DNA of 64,000 bases from an uncultured Elusimicrobia bacterium. Its GTDB lineage: Bacteria > Elusimicrobiota > Elusimicrobia > Elusimicrobiales > Elusimicrobiaceae. The DNA is taken from the NCBI GenBank assembly GCA_945913025.1, contig CAMECJ010000004.1, forward strand, positions 100,745-164,744. The letters are read 5' to 3'. The notes beneath the pieces were generated by a model. The model was not told the DNA's origin. It searched no databases and saw nothing but the letters and a program-made list of their open reading frames with translations. Each line of letters opens with the position of its first letter. Within the stretch, counting starts at the first letter, position 1. The translations under genes were made by a program, and so were the position numbers. Shown piece by piece: positions 41,398-50,339 of the stretch.

Positions 41398-41424
41398 GTG
41401 CGTTGCAGCCAAGGAGAGAAAACG

Positions 41425-42675
41425 ATGTGCTTTCATTATCAAAACGGCGAAATGTATGCGGAAGGTGTAGACGTAAAACGGATTGCGCGGGAGGTGGGAA
41501 CCCCCTTTTATTGCTATTCGTCTGACAAACTGACGCAAAACTATCAGGCGTACCGCGAAGCGTTGGCGGAATTTAACGCTACGGTCTGTTATTCCGTGAA
41601 AGCCAATACAAACTTGGCGATAGTATCCGCTTTGGCGCGTATGGGCAGCGGTGCGGATGTGGTGTCTGCCGGCGAAATGTACGTGGCGATGAAAGCCGGT
41701 ATCCCTGCGGATAAAATCGTATTTTCCGGCGTAGGTAAAACGGCGGCGGAACTGGAAGCGGCCATTAAAAACCAAATTTTGCAAATTAACGCGGAATCAG
41801 CCGCCGAGGTCCGCGCTATCAACGAAATCGCGCTGCGCTTGGGGATAAAAGCCAATGTGGCGCTGCGCGTCAATCCGGACGTGGACGCCTTGACGCACGT
41901 CAAAATTACCACCGGCAAGAAAGAAAACAAATTCGGCGTAGACTGGGATGACGCGCTTCCCCTATACCGTGAAGCGTCCAAAATGGAAGGCGTCCGTTTG
42001 GCGGGGATTGCCGTGCATATCGGGTCGCAGCTGTTGGACGCGGAACCGTTCCGTCTGGCGTTTGCCAAAGTGGCGGCAATGGTGCGGGAACTGGAAGCGG
42101 AAGGCATCGTGTTGGATAATATTGATTTGGGCGGCGGTTTGGGCATTAACTATAATGCGGAGCTGCCCCTTACCTGCACGGCGTATGCAGAGGTGGTGCG
42201 CGAGACGCTGGGCAGTTTGCACAAACATATTATCGTGGAGCCCGGCCGCTCGGTAGTGGGCAACGCGGGTATTTTGGTAACCGAAGTGGTTTGTACGAAA
42301 AAAATGGGAAGCAAAAACTTTATTGTAGTGGACGCCGGTTTTAATGATTTGGTCCGCCCCGCTATGTACGATGCGTGGCATACCATTCAGCCCGTTTCCA
42401 AAAAAGGCGTTGCGCCGTTAATCGCCGATATCGTTGGGCCGATTTGCGAGTCGGGCGACGTTTTCGCCAAAGACCGCATTATTGAACCTGTGCAAGCAGG
42501 GCGGCTACTTGCTATAATGTGTGCTGGGGCATACGGCGCATCAATGTCGTCTATTTATAATTTCCGCCCGCTGGTGCCGGAAGTGATGGTGCGCGGCGGG
42601 GAATTTTGCGTCGTACGCAAACGGACTTCTTACGAAGAAATGCTGGCAGGACACAGCCTGCCCGCGTGGTTATAG
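41425..42675 (+). CDS. lysA: diaminopimelate decarboxylase
   Basis: PLP enzyme of 416 residues. Lys59 in CYSVKANTN binds PLP; the barrel carries GSGADVVSAGEM, HIGSQLLD, LGGGLGI and EPGRS, and the second domain GPICESGD and CAGAYGASMSS. It makes L-lysine from meso-diaminopimelate in the last step of lysine synthesis. Start at 41425 after AAGGAGAGAAAACG. First gene after the attenuator, followed 8 nt later by aspartokinase, so both ends of the lysine pathway are co-regulated. Confidence 0.95.
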   Translation: MCFHYQNGEMYAEGVDVKRIAREVGTPFYCYSSDKLTQNYQAYREALAEFNATVCYSVKANTNLAIVSALARMGSGADVVSAGEMYVAMKAGIPADKIVFSGVGKTAAELEAAIKNQILQINAESAAEVRAINEIALRLGIKANVALRVNPDVDALTHVKITTGKKENKFGVDWDDALPLYREASKMEGVRLAGIAVHIGSQLLDAEPFRLAFAKVAAMVRELEAEGIVLDNIDLGGGLGINYNAELPLTCTAYAEVVRETLGSLHKHIIVEPGRSVVGNAGILVTEVVCTKKMGSKNFIVVDAGFNDLVRPAMYDAWHTIQPVSKKGVAPLIADIVGPICESGDVFAKDRIIEPVQAGRLLAIMCAGAYGASMSSIYNFRPLVPEVMVRGGEFCVVRKRTSYEEMLAGHSLPAWL

Positions 42676-42683
42676 GACTGGCT

Positions 42684-43412
42684 ATGAGACAAATTTGCAT
42701 TATGAAATTCGGCGGCAATACGCTGGCCAATAAACAAAAACTTTTGATGGCGGCAGAGTTAATCAAATCCCGCTATGACAACGGTTTTATCCCCGTAATT
42801 GTGGCTTCGGCCAATGGTAATTTAACCGACGTCTTGCTGGATCACGCCTACAGCATTACCGCCAGCCCCGACAAGCGCGAACTGGATATGCTGATTACTA
42901 CCGGCGAGCGCGTCAGCGTGGCGCTTTTGTCTATTGCGCTGCGGGCCATTGGTGTTCCCGCCGTATCGCTGACGGGGTCGCAAATCGGCCTTATTACCAC
43001 TTGTACGCATACGGGGGCGGATATTTTATCTCTGAAAGGAGACCGCTTGGTGCGGGAGATTGAGTCCGGACACGTCCCCGTGGTGGCCGGTTTTCAGGGA
43101 ATCGGCGAAAACAAGGAAATTACCACGTTAAAACGCGGCGGGTCGGACGTGTCGGCCGTATTTCTGGCCTGCCAGCTGGGGGGCAAGCACGTGGAGATGA
43201 TTAAAGACGTGGATGGCGTTTATTCCGCCGACCCCAACAAAGACGAAAAAGCCCAAAAATACGAAGTGTTGGATTTTGACGAAATGTATAAGCTCGCCTT
43301 AAACGGTGCGAGCGTGCTTCATCCGGACGCCGTGCGCCTGGCCAAAGAAAAGGGCGTGGAAATCCGTATCGTGCACTACCAAACGGGGCAAACGGGAACG
43401 GTAATCCGTTAG
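42684..43412 (+). CDS. lysC: aspartokinase catalytic domain without ACT regulatory domains
   Basis: Protein of 242 residues of the amino-acid kinase fold. Motifs: IMKFGGNTLANKQK, MLITTGERVSVALLSIAL, TLKRGGSDVSAVFLA, KDVDGVYSADPN and the C-terminal GASVLHPDAVRLA. Typical aspartokinases have about 160 further residues forming two ACT domains that bind lysine or threonine; these are absent. It phosphorylates aspartate at the start of the lysine/threonine/methionine pathway. Without ACT domains, feedback inhibition by lysine would have to come from elsewhere, in line with the attenuator upstream. ATG at 42684 after TAGGACTGGCT. Confidence 0.88.
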   Translation: MRQICIMKFGGNTLANKQKLLMAAELIKSRYDNGFIPVIVASANGNLTDVLLDHAYSITASPDKRELDMLITTGERVSVALLSIALRAIGVPAVSLTGSQIGLITTCTHTGADILSLKGDRLVREIESGHVPVVAGFQGIGENKEITTLKRGGSDVSAVFLACQLGGKHVEMIKDVDGVYSADPNKDEKAQKYEVLDFDEMYKLALNGASVLHPDAVRLAKEKGVEIRIVHYQTGQTGTVIR

Positions 43413-43423
43413 GAGGTTTTTTT

Positions 43424-43588
43424 ATGGCTTTTAAATTCAGCTTAATAAATGTGGCTGCGTTTTTATTGTTGGGTGGGGCCGTATATGCGTGGGGCCCCGG
43501 CTGGGGCGGGTTGTGGCGCGCCGCGGTAAGTGCGTTATTGTACGCTGCCGTATTCGGGGCGTGCTTTGTAGTTGTCAAAAGACGGTAG
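43424..43588 (+). CDS. 54-residue membrane protein
   Basis: Short gene with a strong ribosome-binding site (AGGAGG, 7 nt from ATG), 11 nt after lysC. The product has two hydrophobic helices separated by a Gly/Trp-rich turn (AVYAWGPGWGGLWRAAV) and ends KRR. Function unknown. The following gene also starts with a strong GGAGG site. Confidence 0.55.
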   Translation: MAFKFSLINVAAFLLLGGAVYAWGPGWGGLWRAAVSALLYAAVFGACFVVVKRR

Positions 43589-43608
43589 TTTGACGGAGGA
43601 CAAAATAG

Positions 43609-43905
43609 ATGAACCCATTTTTCTTATTACAGTTCTTGCCGGTAATTATGGTGCCATGGCGGCCAAGCGGGCAGCCTGTTATACGGAATGCTTCTTTGTC
43701 CGGATTCAAAATGTGCGGTTTTGTGATTATAGCGCTGGGGATGATCATTTATTTTTGGTTTCTAAAGTGGTATCAGGCCCACTCTGTGTGGGGTAAAATT
43801 ATTGTATGGACGGCTGCGGTATGGTGCGTTTTACGGCTGATAGGAATTATCCGTTCTTTTTGCGATGATCCCTATACCCGCGTAAAATCCGATACATACA
43901 AATAA
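43609..43905 (+). CDS. small membrane protein
   Basis: Protein of 98 residues with two or three hydrophobic helices (residues 1-17, 35-52, 62-80), basic and polar ends, and no recognised family. GGAGGACAAAATAG precedes the ATG and it follows the 54-residue gene by 20 nt, so it may belong to the lysA-lysC transcript. Confidence 0.55.
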   Translation: MNPFFLLQFLPVIMVPWRPSGQPVIRNASLSGFKMCGFVIIALGMIIYFWFLKWYQAHSVWGKIIVWTAAVWCVLRLIGIIRSFCDDPYTRVKSDTYK

Positions 43906-43939
43906 AAATATGCCTAAAATATGATATGATATTTTTAAT

Positions 43940-44374
43940 ATGGAAAACATCGTCATTTTACAGTTAATCGGGTTTACCGTTTGCTTTATTTTACTGTTCG
44001 TTTTTACGGCCAAATACCGCGCCGCGTTGGCGCACGAGACGGATTTCGAGCCGGCGGTGGAAAATTTGACCGTCGTTACCGTAGCAAAGCCCACGTATAA
44101 ACCGCGCGCGTCTGTGTTGCACTCTTTGCAGGGAACGGCATCGTTGGAAACGGCTGATTTAAAAGAAAAAGTGAAGGATTTGCATTACCGTTTGGAAGAA
44201 CTCAAAATCGCGCAGGACAAAACAAGCGGCGATTTAGCCAAACAGTTGGCCCGTATGGAACAGCGCATCAGCACATTTGAACAGGAGTATATGACCAAAT
44301 TGCAGCCTACATTGTTGAGCTTGATTGGTGAGCTGGAAAATATGAAAGTGTCTGAAAGGAAAGACGAAAAATAA
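43940..44374 (+). CDS. membrane-anchored coiled-coil protein
   Basis: Protein of 144 residues: one N-terminal transmembrane helix (about 5-25), a spacer of 45 residues, then a coiled coil (about 72-140, ADLKEKVKDLHYRLEELKIAQDKTSGDLAKQLARMEQRISTFEQ in part). No family recognised; it resembles bacterial envelope or division-associated anchored coiled coils in layout only. TATGAT ends 9 nt before the ATG. Confidence 0.55.
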   Translation: MENIVILQLIGFTVCFILLFVFTAKYRAALAHETDFEPAVENLTVVTVAKPTYKPRASVLHSLQGTASLETADLKEKVKDLHYRLEELKIAQDKTSGDLAKQLARMEQRISTFEQEYMTKLQPTLLSLIGELENMKVSERKDEK

Positions 44375-44400
44375 TTTTAATACGTTTAAAAAGTGTAAAG

Positions 44401-44426
44401 CCGCCGCCCAAAAAGCGGCGGTTTGC
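44401..44426 (+). terminator. terminator-like hairpin
   Basis: GCCGCCGC / GCGGCGGT stem with loop CCAAAAA, followed by TTTGCTTATT; weak T-run. Confidence 0.55.
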
Positions 44427-44574
44427 TTATTAAAGGAGAGACCCGTTACTATGACGGTAGCATATGTGAGTGTTGGCACGTGGGGCGGCCGCATATGCGG
44501 GATAACTTGTTTTTGAAGAAAAAAATCGTATACTATTTATATCTTTTCAACGAAATTATTTTAGGAAGATTTTT

Positions 44575-46014
44575 ATGCGTATCTTTTTTATATTATCCTG
44601 TTTATTGTCCTCGGTTTTATTATGGGCCGATCCGTGGGGGGCCTTGACGGATTATGATTTGCCTTCCCCTTCGGAAAACGGCGGATCTTCGCTTGGGGAC
44701 TCTTCCGATAATGTAGGGGAACGGTATTTGCTCCGGCCCGTATTGGAAGGCCGGACGGTTAAGGTGCGTGTTATATTGAGGGGAGAGCCGGAAGAAGCCA
44801 TGGCGTTTTGGCATGAAAAAGTTCAAGACGCCTATAACGAGTGGTTTTTTAATACGGCTAAACATATCCGCAAAGCCAGGCGCGAACGCGAATTTGCCGA
44901 TATTCTGCCGCTGCTCGACAGAGGAATTCCCATAGAGTTTGTGGAAGACGGGGAAGATATTACGATTGAGTTTGTGGACCAGAAGGAAATTGCGGCGCTC
45001 TGTGCTGCGCAGTGGGCGGGGGCGTGTTATGTGTTTGACGGTCCTAAAATTTATGTGCCAGGAAATCTGCGCAAACAGAAGATGATGGTCTTGTTGTTGC
45101 ACGAGATCGGCCATTCTCTGGGTTTTAGCGACCAATATATGCTTGCCCGTGACGGCAATACGCACCCTCTCTACAGGGGGGATAATCCCGATAATACAGT
45201 TATGAACAGCCGCCAGCACTCCCTTACGTGCGATGATGCCGACGGTATAGTTAATTTGATTGATATTACGCGCCACAATCATCGCGGCGGAAACAGCGGT
45301 TGGCGCAGCCTGTGTAAAAAATCTTCGGTATATTATGTGGGCGGAATACAGTTGGGAATAGGTCCGTATGCAATTCGCTCTAAAGACGATGATGTGTGGA
45401 ATGTAAAAACCTATCAAAACGGGGCGTTGAAAGAGGAGCAAGATTTTGCACCCCGCAAGGAGAATTCTCTTTCCCCGTTTATCTCTTTTCCGGAAGAAGT
45501 CATTCATAGAGACAAATTAAACCGTCCCTTATTGGCACAAGGCCCGAACGGCGAGAAAATCTATTATATGCATCTGTACGATTCCTCCTTTCGGTTGGTC
45601 ACGAAAGACGGAAAAAATCTGTTGGCGGAAGAACGGAAAAAACTGGTGGAACAAGGAAAACCGCTTACCCGCCGTTCCGTCTGGTTTTACGCAAATAAGC
45701 GGGAGTCTTTTCTGCTTGCTGTCAAATCCGGTTCAAAAGGTGTTGTATATTATACTGAAGGAAAAAATGGTGAGTTTGTTTCTTTAGAAATGCGGTTTAA
45801 TAAGAAAAATCATGTTGCGGTTTGGGGCGGATCTGATGTGGCGTCCGCAGGGGTCCCTAAGTTCACAAGACCGGTTGCGCCGGCTTCGGCGTCAGCATCC
45901 TCTGGGTCCGGCGGATTATCCGGAAAACTGACAGAACAAGTAGAGAGAAAACTAAATTCTGCCCAACAACATCAATTGATGCAAGAAGTAGAACGGTGGT
46001 ATTTCAATAACTAA
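44575..46014 (+). CDS. secreted metzincin-type metalloprotease
   Basis: Protein of 479 residues. Signal peptide ending LLWADP near residue 18. Catalytic motif LLLHEIGHSLGFSDQY gives H176, E177, H180 and a third ligand Asp186, as in snapalysin-like (M7) enzymes, followed by the Met-turn NTVMNSR (Met210). The C-terminal ~260 residues carry a beta-rich region and a Ser/Ala/Gly-rich linker (about residues 440-455). It should cleave extracellular or periplasmic proteins with zinc. Monocistronic; AGGAAG ribosome-binding site. Confidence 0.78.
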   Translation: MRIFFILSCLLSSVLLWADPWGALTDYDLPSPSENGGSSLGDSSDNVGERYLLRPVLEGRTVKVRVILRGEPEEAMAFWHEKVQDAYNEWFFNTAKHIRKARREREFADILPLLDRGIPIEFVEDGEDITIEFVDQKEIAALCAAQWAGACYVFDGPKIYVPGNLRKQKMMVLLLHEIGHSLGFSDQYMLARDGNTHPLYRGDNPDNTVMNSRQHSLTCDDADGIVNLIDITRHNHRGGNSGWRSLCKKSSVYYVGGIQLGIGPYAIRSKDDDVWNVKTYQNGALKEEQDFAPRKENSLSPFISFPEEVIHRDKLNRPLLAQGPNGEKIYYMHLYDSSFRLVTKDGKNLLAEERKKLVEQGKPLTRRSVWFYANKRESFLLAVKSGSKGVVYYTEGKNGEFVSLEMRFNKKNHVAVWGGSDVASAGVPKFTRPVAPASASASSGSGGLSGKLTEQVERKLNSAQQHQLMQEVERWYFNN

Positions 46015-46040
46015 CAAGCGAATGCTTGTTTTACTGTGAT

Positions 46041-46077
46041 ACAAAAACGCCCCGAAGTAAGTTCGGGGCGTTTTTGT
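46041..46077. terminator. bidirectional terminator
   Basis: Perfect 16-bp stem from ACAAAAACGCCCCGAA to TTCGGGGCGTTTTTGT (46041-46056 / 46062-46077), between the metalloprotease gene and convergent rpoD. Confidence 0.92.
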
Positions 46078-46114
46078 AAAGTTCCAACCGGTTGCGGCAG
46101 GGTCGTGCAGCAAA

Positions 46115-47824
46115 CTATTCCTGGTAATCTTTTAACATCTTGGTACGGCTGGGGTGGCGTAATTTGCGGATGGCTTTGGCCTCAATTTGGCGCACGCGTT
46201 CGCGTGTTACGTTAAACATTTTGCCCACTTCTTCCAAGGTGCGGGGATAGCCCGAATCAATCCCAAAGCGCAGGCTGATGATTTTGGCTTCGCGTTCGGA
46301 TAGTGTCGCCAGTACGTCGGCCACTTCCTGCTTGCGCAGGAAATCCACGGCTGCGCTCGTCGGGTTCGGCCCGTTCTTATCCTCGATAAAATCTTCTAGG
46401 TTGGAATCCTCGTCCTCGCCGATAGGCGTGGAAAGCGAAATCGGGTCCTGCATGATTTTAAGAACGCTTTTTACTTTTTCCATTGATAGACGCAGCGTTT
46501 TGGAATAATCTTCCAGCGTGGGTTCGCGGCCGTGTTCCTGGCGGAACTTATTGGTAACTTTGGTCAGCTTGGAAACGAGCTCCTTCATATGCACCGGAAT
46601 ACGGATGGTGTTGGCCTGGTCCGCAATGGCGCGGTTGATGCTCTGGCGGATCCACCACGTGGCGTAGGTGGAGAATTTAAAACCGCGTTTGTATTCGAAT
46701 TTTTCCACGGCTTTCATAAGGCCCAGGCCGCCTTCCTGAATCAGGTCGGACAGTTCCAAATTGGAATTGATATGTTTCTTGGCAATGGACACCACCAAGC
46801 GCAGGTTGGCTTTAATCAGTTTTAATTTATCCTGCAAAATCATATCTTCAAAGAAGACAATGCGGTCGTTAAACGCGATAAATTCTTTTTCCGTCATCGG
46901 CAGCATATCCACCATTTGATCGTGGCGGCGGCGGACGTCCTCAATGTTACTGATGGCGCGGTCCAGCTCTTCAATGGTAAATTTGGTTTGCTTCTTAAAA
47001 TCTTTTTCGCTGATTTTGCCCTCGTGAAACCGCGTAACGAGTTTTTTGACCGATTCATACGGCCCGAAGTATTCGTCAAAGCGTTTCATATCGTTGGACG
47101 TTTCGCTTAAACGGTCGGCCAAATTTTTAATTTTATTCGTCAAGCGTTTGATTTTATTTTGGTTTAAGTTCAGCTTGGTAATGCTGGCCACCACTTCTTT
47201 CTGTTTGGCTTCCAGTTTTTCAATGCAGTTGTTGCGTTTTTTTTCGGACAAATCGCCTTCGCGCAATTCTTTCATCAGCTTGGTGATTTCCTGCTCGCGT
47301 TTGCCGATAAAAGCGGCCGCGTCTTTAAGTTTGCGGCGCATATTGTTCAGTTCTCTCGTCGTGCGTTTGCCGCGGGGCATAAGCTCTTTGGTGGTCATTT
47401 CTTCCTGGTCGACGAGTTCTTCCCAGTTGCAGATTTCGCGCATGGTGATGGGAGATTCCAGCACAAGCTTGCGCAGTTCTTTTTCGCGTTCGCGGATGTT
47501 GCGCGCGAGCGTAATTTCTTCATCGCGCGATAAAAGCGGCACTTTTCCCATTTCGGATAAGTACATACGAATGGAGTTGGAAATGTCGGGGCTGGAAGCC
47601 CAATCCTCGCTTAACATTTCTTTTTCCTGTGCGGCGACGGCTTTAAATTTTTTCTGGTCCACCACCTGAATGCCTAAATCGTCAAGCGTACCCATTACGC
47701 CGTCAATATCCTCGGCGCTCATATCCGCCGCGGCGATGGAACGGTTCAGTTCTTCCAGCGACAGAAATCCGCTCTCTTTCCCTTCTTCCAATAAATCTTT
47801 CAGCTCTTTGTTTCCGGATGCCAT
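46115..47824 (-). CDS. rpoD: RNA polymerase primary sigma factor (sigma-70/RpoD)
   Basis: Protein of 569 residues. Region 1.1-like N-terminus, region 1.2 ([21 protein letters not shown]), a non-conserved region of about 200 residues rich in charged helices, region 2 ([43 protein letters not shown]), region 3, and region 4 ([44 protein letters not shown]). Housekeeping sigma factor. Start at the ATG (47824) after GAGGAAACTT. Third gene of the rpsU-dnaG-rpoD operon. Confidence 0.95.
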   Translation of the reverse strand: MASGNKELKDLLEEGKESGFLSLEELNRSIAAADMSAEDIDGVMGTLDDLGIQVVDQKKFKAVAAQEKEMLSEDWASSPDISNSIRMYLSEMGKVPLLSRDEEITLARNIREREKELRKLVLESPITMREICNWEELVDQEEMTTKELMPRGKRTTRELNNMRRKLKDAAAFIGKREQEITKLMKELREGDLSEKKRNNCIEKLEAKQKEVVASITKLNLNQNKIKRLTNKIKNLADRLSETSNDMKRFDEYFGPYESVKKLVTRFHEGKISEKDFKKQTKFTIEELDRAISNIEDVRRRHDQMVDMLPMTEKEFIAFNDRIVFFEDMILQDKLKLIKANLRLVVSIAKKHINSNLELSDLIQEGGLGLMKAVEKFEYKRGFKFSTYATWWIRQSINRAIADQANTIRIPVHMKELVSKLTKVTNKFRQEHGREPTLEDYSKTLRLSMEKVKSVLKIMQDPISLSTPIGEDEDSNLEDFIEDKNGPNPTSAAVDFLRKQEVADVLATLSEREAKIISLRFGIDSGYPRTLEEVGKMFNVTRERVRQIEAKAIRKLRHPSRTKMLKDYQE

Positions 47825-47840
47825 AAGTTTCCTCAACTGC

Positions 47841-49577
47841 TTATTTTTTTAATTTGGTTTGCAACTGCATATATTCTTGAAAAATCTCTTGCGGTACGTT
47901 GCCCGCACCAAGACGTTTCATTTGGCGTTTTACTTCTTCCAAGCGTTTTTGCAGGCCCGCGTGCGCCAGTTTGGCCGCACAGGCGGCGATATCGCGCGCC
48001 GGTTCCGCGTCCTGCGGCGGCTGAAACAACGCCAACCGGACGATATCATTTTTTCTTTCCGGCGCGTATTCAGCCGCTTTTTGCGCGGCGGTTTGCGCGT
48101 CAAGGGTTTCCGAGGCCGCTTTGCGTACGGCTTCAAATAATTTCCACGCCTGTACCGTGGAAAAATCGTTTTGCGTCAGTTCCGCGCAAAGTGCGGCGTG
48201 CTGCGGCGCCCTTAACAGCCACGACGCCAGCTCCTCTTCCGCCGGAGCGGTTACCGGTGCGGCGGAATGCACCTCTTGTTTGTGCGCGAACGGAGTTTTT
48301 ATTGCCGGCCGGCGCAGCCTTTCTAGCACCAAGGCTTCGTCCACCCCCACATGTTCAGCTGCATATTTGGCCCATTCGCGCCGGACGATTTCGTCCGGTT
48401 GTTTGCCGATGGTTTCCGCCAGTTCCGTTACGATACGCGTTTTATCTTGCGCGCCGAGAGGCTGGGGATACATATTTAGCTGAAGGGCGGTATGAAAGGC
48501 AATCAAATCCTGCCCTTGGTCCAAAATTTTTTCAAATGATTCTTTGCCGTATTTGGCGATATATTCGTCGGGATCCAGCCCTTCCGGCAGCGACGCCACT
48601 TTCACAAACAGCCCGCGTTCAATCAAAATAAGCGCGCCGCGCAACGCGGCTTTAATGCCTGCCGCGTCCGGATCAAACAACACGGTTACGTTGTCCGTGT
48701 AGCGTTTCAAAAGCCGCGCGTGCTCCTCGGTCAAGCTGGTGCCGAGCGGCGCCACCGTATATTCCGCGCCTGCTTGGTGGCAGGCGATAACGTCCATATA
48801 GCCTTCAAGCAGCACCGCTTTGCCCGCTTTACGGATGGCGGGTCCCGCAAAATTCAACCCGTATAACACGCGGCTTTTTGTGAACAAAACCGTTTCCGGC
48901 GAGTTTAAATACTTGGGTTCGCCGTTCCCTAAAATGCGTCCGCCGAAGCCCACGGTGTCGCCGCGTTGGTTGATAATCGGGAACATCAGGCGGTTGCGGT
49001 AGTAATCCCGTGCGCCGTAGGCGGTAATAACGCACAGCCCCGCGTCTTTTAAATCTTTTTCCGTATATCCGGCGGCCTTGGCTTCGCGCGCAAAAGCGGT
49101 GGCGTCGTTTTTAGCAAAACCCAGTTCAAACTTTTGGCAGGTTTCTTTGGTCAGATTGCGCTGTTTCACGTACGCGCGTGCGGATTCGCCTCCGGCCGAC
49201 ATTAAATTTTTGTGATAGAACGATTTGGCTCTGTCAAGCAGCCGGCGTACGCCCGCGCGGCGCATTTCTTCGCCCGTCATGGGTTTGGCGGGTTTGTATT
49301 CCACGCCGGCCATACCGGCCAGTTTTTCAAGCGCCTCGTTAAACGACAGCCCTTCCATTTTCATCAGGAAAGCGATAATGTCGCCCCCTTCCTGGCAGCC
49401 GAAACAATAGTAAAGCCCCTTTTCGCTGCTGCAAGTGAAAGAGGGGGTTTTTTCTTTATGAAAAGGACAGCAGGCCTTGTAGGTTTTACCCGCGCGTTTC
49501 AGGTCCGGTACGTACTGGCGGATAAATTCTACAATGTCTAACTTGTCCTTGATAATTTCTACGATATTATTGTTCAC
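47841..49577 (-). CDS. dnaG: DNA primase
   Basis: Protein of 578 residues. Zinc-binding domain ([20 protein letters not shown]...CFGC), RNA polymerase core with TOPRIM ([31 protein letters not shown]), and a less conserved C-terminal helicase-interacting region. Synthesises RNA primers at the replication fork. Sixteen nucleotides before rpoD and downstream of rpsU in the classical macromolecular-synthesis operon order. Confidence 0.95.
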   Translation of the reverse strand: MNNNIVEIIKDKLDIVEFIRQYVPDLKRAGKTYKACCPFHKEKTPSFTCSSEKGLYYCFGCQEGGDIIAFLMKMEGLSFNEALEKLAGMAGVEYKPAKPMTGEEMRRAGVRRLLDRAKSFYHKNLMSAGGESARAYVKQRNLTKETCQKFELGFAKNDATAFAREAKAAGYTEKDLKDAGLCVITAYGARDYYRNRLMFPIINQRGDTVGFGGRILGNGEPKYLNSPETVLFTKSRVLYGLNFAGPAIRKAGKAVLLEGYMDVIACHQAGAEYTVAPLGTSLTEEHARLLKRYTDNVTVLFDPDAAGIKAALRGALILIERGLFVKVASLPEGLDPDEYIAKYGKESFEKILDQGQDLIAFHTALQLNMYPQPLGAQDKTRIVTELAETIGKQPDEIVRREWAKYAAEHVGVDEALVLERLRRPAIKTPFAHKQEVHSAAPVTAPAEEELASWLLRAPQHAALCAELTQNDFSTVQAWKLFEAVRKAASETLDAQTAAQKAAEYAPERKNDIVRLALFQPPQDAEPARDIAACAAKLAHAGLQKRLEEVKRQMKRLGAGNVPQEIFQEYMQLQTKLKK

Positions 49578-49614
49578 AACACGCCGTCCGCTTGGTTTGG
49601 ATTAAAGGCAAATA

Positions 49615-49652
49615 AGGCAATAGCCCGATACTTGCGTAAAGGACTATTGCCT
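49615..49652 (-). terminator. inverted repeat between rpsU and dnaG, possible attenuating terminator
   Basis: AGGCAATAG (49615-49623) and CTATTGCCT (49644-49652) form a 9-bp stem. On the minus strand it is followed by a T-rich tract (TTATTTGCCTTT). E. coli has an internal terminator at the same place in this operon, uncoupling abundant S21 from primase. Confidence 0.55.
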
Positions 49653-49667
49653 GTGGAGCTGCTTTAA

Positions 49668-49862
49668 TTAAAAACGTCTGCGTTTGGTGCGTCTGGCGCG
49701 GCGTTGGGCTTCCTGCGATTTAATTTTGCGTTTTACGCTCGGAGGCATATACGTTTCGCGTCTTTTGATTTCTTTCAAGATACCGTTTTTTTCGCATTCT
49801 CTTTTGAAGCGTTTAAGGGCTTCTTCGAGGTGTTCGGCGTCTCTTACTTTAACGAAAACCAT
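49668..49862 (-). CDS. rpsU: 30S ribosomal protein S21
   Basis: Protein of 64 residues, Lys/Arg rich, with the S21 pattern VFVKVRDAEHLEEALKRFKRECEKNGIL and ETYMPPSVKRKIK, ending in an arginine-rich tail. The ATG at 49862 starts the canonical domain; a GTG 15 nt upstream is less likely. First gene of the rpsU-dnaG-rpoD operon. Confidence 0.93.
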   Translation of the reverse strand: MVFVKVRDAEHLEEALKRFKRECEKNGILKEIKRRETYMPPSVKRKIKSQEAQRRARRTKRRRF

Positions 49863-49928
49863 TACGTTTTTCACCACCTTCTACAGCCAGTAGATAAAGA
49901 TAAAAAAGGTTTTTATTTCCTTATATAT

Positions 49929-49959
49929 ATTATAGCTTATTTTGGCGCGTTTTTTGCAA
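49929..49959 (-). promoter_or_regulatory. promoter of the rpsU-dnaG-rpoD operon
   Basis: Minus strand TATAAT (49929-49934) with a TTGCAA (49954-49959) 19 bp upstream; the spacer is long, so the -35 is tentative. It gives a leader of about 60 nt to rpsU. Confidence 0.5.
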
Positions 49960-49961
49960 GT

Positions 49962-50297
49962 TTAACCTGCTGGCCACAAAAAACGTCTGCCGGCCATTAA
50001 GTGGAAATGCAAGTGGTCCACGCTTTGGCCCGCGCCTTTGCCGTTGTTGGTGACGAGGCGGAAATCCTTGATGTTAAACTGCTTGGCCAGTTTCTGCGCT
50101 ACCAAAAGGATTTTGCCTAGCAGAAGCGCGTCCGATTCTTCCGCTTCGGACAAACGCGCAATATGTTTGCGCGGGATGATGAGCAGATGCGTGGGCGCCT
50201 GCGGGTTTAAATCTTTAAACGCCACCACGTCGTCATCTTCGTAAATGAGTTGGCTTTTGACGGAGCCGTCGGCGATGCCGCAAAAAATACAGTTCAT
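49962..50297 (-). CDS. HIT-family nucleotide-binding protein (Hint-like)
   Basis: Protein of 111 residues with the histidine triad SVDHLHFHLM near the C-terminus and an N-terminal CIFCGIADGS (zinc-binding cysteines). Hint-type nucleoside phosphoramidase expected. Start at 50297: TATAAT on the minus strand ends six nucleotides before this ATG (leaderless), and an in-frame ATG further upstream would lie within the -10 region. Confidence 0.9.
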   Translation of the reverse strand: MNCIFCGIADGSVKSQLIYEDDDVVAFKDLNPQAPTHLLIIPRKHIARLSEAEESDALLLGKILLVAQKLAKQFNIKDFRLVTNNGKGAGQSVDHLHFHLMAGRRFLWPAG

Positions 50298-50303
50298 AAA
50301 ATT

Positions 50304-50309
50304 ATTATA
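50304..50309 (-). promoter_or_regulatory. -10 box of the HIT gene, implying leaderless transcript
   Basis: Minus-strand TATAAT followed by AATTTT and the ATG at 50297. Confidence 0.6.
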
Positions 50310-50339
50310 CATATTTCCGCTTTTCATTTAAAAGCGGGC

